A DNA stretch of 64,000 nucleotides, from assembly GCA_963920635.1 (NCBI GenBank), contig OY987298.1, positions 128,101,735 to 128,165,734 of the forward strand, given 5' to 3'. The translations under genes were made by a program, and so were the position numbers. The notes below the pieces were generated by a model that had not been told where the DNA came from, did not search any database, and was given only the letters and a program-made list of their open reading frames with translations. Source of the stretch: Pseudeuparius sepicola (lineage: Eukaryota; Arthropoda; Insecta; Coleoptera; Anthribidae). Below, piece after piece: positions 59,376-64,000 of the stretch (positions are counted from its first letter, which is position 1; each line of letters starts with the position of its first letter).

Positions 59376-60250
59376 GATAACCTATAATAGTCCGAACTAG
59401 AAACGACCTTCACCCATCTGTTTAATGGATAAAAAGTATTTTATATCAAATTTAATATATTAGAAAATATATTTCGAGTGGGTTGTCTAAAAATTTCCTG
59501 GCCAGACTATGGTTAATAAAAATTGAAAAATGACTTTTTATTAAATATTGCACTCATGAGTTTAACGAATAAATTTAATAACAACCGAAAGTCTGAAGCC
59601 TACAGAATATACAAACGTTGGGTTGTCTATTTTTTTCCTGGCGTAACTACTGGGTTGGCGGGTATAAACAGGTAAATCGATAATAGTTATTTTCACCTAT
59701 TTGTTTAATAAATAAATCTTATATCAAAATGAGCGCTATTTAATTGCGAATACGATGATATAGGGTTGTCTGGTTTTGGTACATACGCATAAAATTTTCA
59801 CCTTTCAAAACTCGACAACCGTCATTCAGGCCAGATTTTTTTACAGACAACCCTATATTATCGTATTCGCAATTAAATAGCGCTCATTTTGATATAAGAT
59901 TTATTTATTAAACACATAGGTGAAAAAAGCTAATATTACCGATTTACCTGTTTATACCCGCCAACCCAGTAGTTACGCCAGGAAAAAAAATAGACAACCC
60001 AACGTTTGTATATTCTGTAGGTTTCATACTTTCAGTTGGTATTAAATTTATTCGTTAAACTCATGAGTGCAATATTTAATAAAAAGTAATTTTTCAATTT
60101 TTAATTAACCATAGTCTGGCCAGCAAATTTTTAGGCAACCCACTCGAAATATATTTTCCAATATATTAAATTTGATATAAAATACTTTTCATCCATTAAA
60201 CAGATGGGTGAAGGTCGTTTCTAGTGCGGATCCTCTACTATAAACGATAA
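59376..60250. repeat. Near-perfect ~870-bp palindrome
   Basis: The arms, about 59376-59785 and 59840-60250, pair with high identity around a loop of roughly 55 bp. They carry repeated phrases such as GGGTTGTCT near 59486, 59621 and 59764. No terminal motif shared with the TA-type or hAT elements was found at the edges (CTAGAAACGACC / GGTCGTTTCTAG). Such a palindrome is either a young foldback transposon or a product of inverted duplication. Confidence 0.85.
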
Positions 60251-60446
60251 CATGTAATATATTAATTAAATAACTAAATTAACAAATTAACAACTAGAAA
60301 AAATTTAATGGTACACAATGCCACCTTAGAATAAACAAATAATATTTCAATATTCCCAATAGAAGCAATTAAAATATCAGCCGAAAAGTAGGTCCACAAA
60401 ATGCTGACATAAACAATAATTTAGGACATATAGGTCAATCGGGCCT

Positions 60447-60890
60447 GAGCTCGTTGGTTTGGTCTAGTGGGTAGCGATGGCTCCTCCTATAATAGGAAGC
60501 TGGACATTGTGCAGTAGCTCGAATGGGGCTGTCGTTTCTCTGGAGACCTATCACGAGCTCTTGGTGCTTCCAAAGGAGGTCCAAGGAACTAAGAGATTCC
60601 TCTCGGCGCATACTTCCACTCGCGCTAAAGGTAGCAACGCTCCTAAACCCGTCCGTCGCAGTCGCTCACTCCACCACGCGCCAACTCCGCCCAGCCTGGG
60701 TCACCGCCGCGCCGGCAAGATGTTCTTCTCCTTTTATGGTCAATAAACATTGTTACGAACCCGACGCCGTCTTCTCCGTTCTGGACCTCTCTACATGGGT
60801 TTATGTGTGCAGAAAGTTCCTGGCGAGTAATGGGTGGGACAGGTTGTGAACTCCCCCGGAACACACCCTCGGGGCTAGTAACCCCATAGC
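60447..60890 (+). repeat. GC-rich segment with tRNA-like start (possible SINE)
   Basis: Near 60451-60475, GTTTGGTCTAGTGGGTAGCG resembles the A-box region of tRNA-derived promoters. A weak B-box-like AGCTCGAATGG follows near 60508. The downstream sequence is GC-rich, with overlapping open frames that show no domain. The B box is too poor for a functional tRNA, so only a SINE-like remnant is possible. Confidence 0.22.
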
Positions 60891-62390
60891 CTGGGAGCCA
60901 GTGACAGATTTGTTCGACCAAAATCCTCTCGGCCGATAATTCGTAAAATGCTTCATTCAGTTGTGTTATGAAGCATCGTGAACGTCCGCTGGGGTACCAG
61001 TGGTGGGTTGGACAATGGCACCCCCCCATACACGTAAAAAAATTTTTTTCAATCATTTCCTCCCGGCTGAAAATTTGTCAGATAATAGTTAATATAATAA
61101 TTAAATGGAAAAAAACCGTCAGCTGGCTGTAAGGTGGTGGACTATACGTCAGCTGCTCATACGAACATGAAAAAATAAAAACTATTTTCAGTGATTTCCT
61201 CTCGGTTGAAAATTTGTCAGTTGGTATACTTACGGGTTTGTTTAAATTAAAAAAAAGTCAATTGAGGCTAATATGCCTTATAGAAATGTCGTTTATTTAA
61301 GAGATACAGGGCGTTAAAATTCATTTTTTGAAATTGAATTATGGCTATACATCTCCCGAAATAATCAAGCTGCCGAACTGAAATTTGGCACTGCTGTGTT
61401 TTTGGAGATGGAGAATAAGCTGAAAATGTCAATTTCTACGTATCTCACAGAGGGCGCCACTTGCGCTGTTTTTGGATGGTGCTTTTAATCATAAATTTTT
61501 TGAGGTTACCTTTTGGTCTTGCGGATTCACCATTTTAGTGCATCTTTTCATTCTGCAACAAAGAGGTGCTCTTGTTTCATAACGATCAAATCAACCGTTT
61601 GCGTTGAAATTGCCAAAACGTGCCCCAAAACACCTGTTGACTTCAATATTCGAAAAATAAAATGTTCACCTACTACTTTCAAATAATGTTACCATTGAAA
61701 ATGAAGAAAAAAATGCCAATGAACATTGGTCGAAACACATTCGTTTTCTTGAATAGAGTGTCCAAATTTTGCCGTGTTTCCATTTTGAAAGTGAACATTT
61801 TTTGGGACATTGTTCATATGGGTTTTTTCCTTTAAAATTAAAATTTTATTTCTCGAATATTGAAGTCAACAGGTGTTTTGGGGCACGTCTTGATAATTTC
61901 AACGCAAACGGTTGATTTGATCGTTATGAAACAAGAGTACCTCTTTGTTGCAGAATGAAAAGAAGCACTAAAATGATGAATCCGCAAGACCAAAAGGATA
62001 ACCTCAAAAAAATTATGATTAAAAGCACCATCCAAAAACAGCGCAAGTGGCGCCCTCTGTGAGATAGCTTATTCTTCATCCCCAAAAACACAGCAGTGCC
62101 AAATTTCAGTTCAGCAGCTTGATTATTTCGGGAGATGTATAGCCATAATTCAATTTCAAAAAAATGAATTTTAACGCCCTGTATCTCTTAAATAAACGAC
62201 ATTTCTATAAGGCATAATAAAAATATTAATTAAATGATTGAAAAAAAAATTTTACGTGTATGGGGGGTGCCATTGTCCAACCCACCACTGGTACCCCAGC
62301 GGACGTTCACGATGCTTCATGACACAACTGAATGAAGCATTTTACGAATTATCGGCCGAGAGGAAAACAAAAATCTGTCACTGGCTCCCG
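60891..62390. repeat. Large inverted repeat enclosing a TA element
   Basis: The outer arms 60891-61066 and 62229-62390 mirror each other (CCAGTGGTGGGTTGGACAAT and complement). They are followed inward by a further mirrored stretch next to the 61307-62181 element (GAAATGTCGTTTATTTAAGAG). Bases 61070-61260 have no partner on the right and contain two copies of GAAAATTTGTCAG. The right side has lost about 190 bp, or the left has gained it. Confidence 0.78.
61307..62181. mobile_element. TA-target foldback, CAGGGCGTTAAAATTCA ends, 875 bp
   Basis: The ends are inverted and flanked by TA at 61305-61306 and 62182-62183. Long arms pair over about 350 bp, for example AACACCTGTTGACTTCAATA on the left with its complement at about 61855-61875. 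The middle is AT-rich. No transposase is readable. Confidence 0.88.
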
Positions 62391-63749
62391 GGCGTGACAA
62401 TATTTTATATGAACAAAACAATGATGGTACTGTAATGAAAAATTATTCTAGTAGTTTAGTTTTGTTGCTGTCCACGAATCTGTTCGAATGTGTTCAAAGG
62501 TTCAAACTTGGGCAGTTCAATTCGTTTTGCCACATTTGAATGTTCTACGCACACTTAGAACGCGATTTTAGTAAGAATTTGCGAACTGGTCAGTGACAGT
62601 GACTAACCGTGGTATTGTTTCCAGGTGTTAGTAACCAATACGGCAAGTGTGTATTTGTTTTAATGGAAAATCCACTACAGTACTCTTAATTATTATTCTT
62701 ACAAAGGACGTTCTTTATTCTTTGTTCAAAACTTAAAATGTATAACCATATACCATGGTCCTCACTGACTAGCGACATATTGAAGGTAATATTAAAAAAC
62801 TACTATTTTAAAATTTATACAGAAAATAATACTTACACAGTAAAACTCCTGTTATCTAGAAGAGTCTAGAAATACAGTGGCATTAGTGGCATTTTATTCA
62901 TCGTCTAAATAAAATATACCTTCTGTCTATCACAACTACTATAATGCTAAGAGAGTTTTACATAGACGGAATTTTAAAGGTTAAAAATTATTGTCAGTAT
63001 ATTATTTTCAGGATTGCTTTTTGTTTTCAAGTTTTGCCTATAAGAAGATAAAAAGGTTAAAATAATTTGAACAATATGCCAAAATAAGTTTTGAAGATTA
63101 TGAAAGTATTTCATCCTGTTTATAGCTTCCATTGGATTATATATATTATTTTTACTTATTTTTTGCTAAAACAATACTAACAATACTATAGAAGAAAATA
63201 ATAAATGTTATATGGGGTACTACGGCTACCATGTTTATGTTAAAAATTCGTAGACATTAGCTCTAAATTCCAAAAATATTAAGTAAAAGCCTGCTTGGTC
63301 AGACTGCAACTTAACTAATTAAAATTCGAGAGCATTAACCGAAAGTCTATAATACAAAACTAGTTGTCACATAGACGCGGTTAGAAGCAGGAAAAGCCGA
63401 ACTTTATAAATTGCACCGTTTAAACTTATTTCTAGTTCCTTCGTTAATAATATTACCGTTGATCTTAATATTATCAAGATAATATTTTTATAAACTATTG
63501 ACACGCGGGTTAGGATAATATAGAGGAAAAAACATAAACTACTATGAATGCACAATCTGATCTAGTCCACGAACAATGAACAGAAGATTGTTGTTAGACC
63601 AGCTCTGATATTACTTCTCTCTCAACGGTACAACCTACAGTAATGTAAATTACAGCATCTGGTTGTTCGTTCAAATTTACGTTACAAATTTTACCCGTTC
63701 CTCAAAATTATATCATCACAAGTTGTCTGAGGTTCAAAACCATATTATA
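62391..63749. other. AT-rich non-coding stretch
   Basis: No gene, inverted repeat or recognised element is seen in this stretch. Confidence 0.45.
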
Positions 63750-64000
63750 CACTGTGTCCCGGATAAAAATAAACAGCATGGGGATATTGCAAACGGTGAG
63801 AGATACGGCAACGGTTAAATCGGGAAAAGTTGCGCATTTTTGAGGTAAATAAAATGGCAGAAACAGATTTCTAATATTTTTTTAGTTTTTGAGTTATTTT
63901 TAAAAAGTAAAATTTTGCGTTTTCGATTTAATTTTTTCTGAAGTTGTTATCACAGATAGAAAAAACGAACACTTTCTTATGGCACTTTTTAACGGGCTTT
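63750..64000 (+). mobile_element. Left end of a TA-type element, cut by the window
   Basis: CACTGTGTCCCGGATAAAA after TA at 63748-63749 resembles the CAGTGTGTCC-type terminus. The other end would lie beyond the window, so this is only a probable element start. Confidence 0.4.

Noticed and set aside
60447..60525. Possible tRNA gene
   Set aside because: Only an A-box-like part is good; the B-box is poor and a cloverleaf cannot be built. Kept only as a low-confidence SINE-like remnant.
60643..61056. 137-codon minus-strand open frame
   Set aside because: Its first part lies in the arm of an inverted repeat and recurs on the other strand at 62238-62400; no protein motif.

Overview
The window looks like arthropod, most likely insect, nuclear DNA from an intron or intergenic region. 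It is AT-rich, has no bacterial-type gene packing, and is built largely from nested DNA transposons and foldback repeats. I see no rRNA, no convincing tRNA, no CRISPR array and no conserved host gene. The only host-gene-like structure is a possible two-exon small secreted protein at 37.1-37.4 kb. The short tracts of GTAGGTAGGT/ACCTACCT and the repeat types fit several insect orders, so I do not name one.

The commonest component is a set of about fifteen elements with one terminal plan: a TA dinucleotide, then CAGNGTG-like termini, long inverted arms, and the complement followed by TA. They lie at 5.7-6.8, 10.8-11.4, 12.9-15.4 (with 13.9-15.1 nested inside), 16.9-17.6, 20.1-21.4, 22.5-24.3, 24.8-26.0, 28.0-28.4, 34.8-35.5, 40.0-40.9, 46.6-48.3, 48.9-49.4, 53.3-55.3 and 61.3-62.2 kb, with one more cut by the window end. 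Two have related empty sites elsewhere in the window showing that the target is TA. Two carry remnants of a transposase: a DUF4817-like helix-turn-helix start in both, and in one a C-terminal GGHFEHL tail. This supports a Tc1/mariner-like origin.

Four hAT elements with recognisable 8-bp target duplications are present, at 7636-8113, 10549-11868, 32630-33756 and 46180-48685. The third keeps a hAT C-terminal dimerisation domain. There is also a Ty1/copia reverse-transcriptase remnant (minus strand, about 23.2-23.9 kb), two broken copies of a THAP-domain exon (35.8-35.9 and 52.0-52.2 kb, minus strand), and several unclassified repeat families seen in two or three copies.

The most interesting item is an 850-bp insertion at 47381-48230. 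It has a 14-bp target duplication and carries two complete hammerhead self-cleaving ribozyme motifs in opposite orientation. It sits inside a TA-type element, which itself sits inside a hAT element. The short, self-complementary stem III and the inverted layout recall Penelope-like retrotransposons and retrozymes, but no reverse transcriptase is present, so the class is inferred.

The rest consists of AT-rich unique sequence with a few GC-rich or compositionally balanced islands (4.2, 15.6, 21.5, 33.8-34.1, 41.4-41.7, 43.3-43.6, 44.4-44.7, 50.8 and 53.0 kb) that could be conserved non-coding DNA or old LTR pieces.
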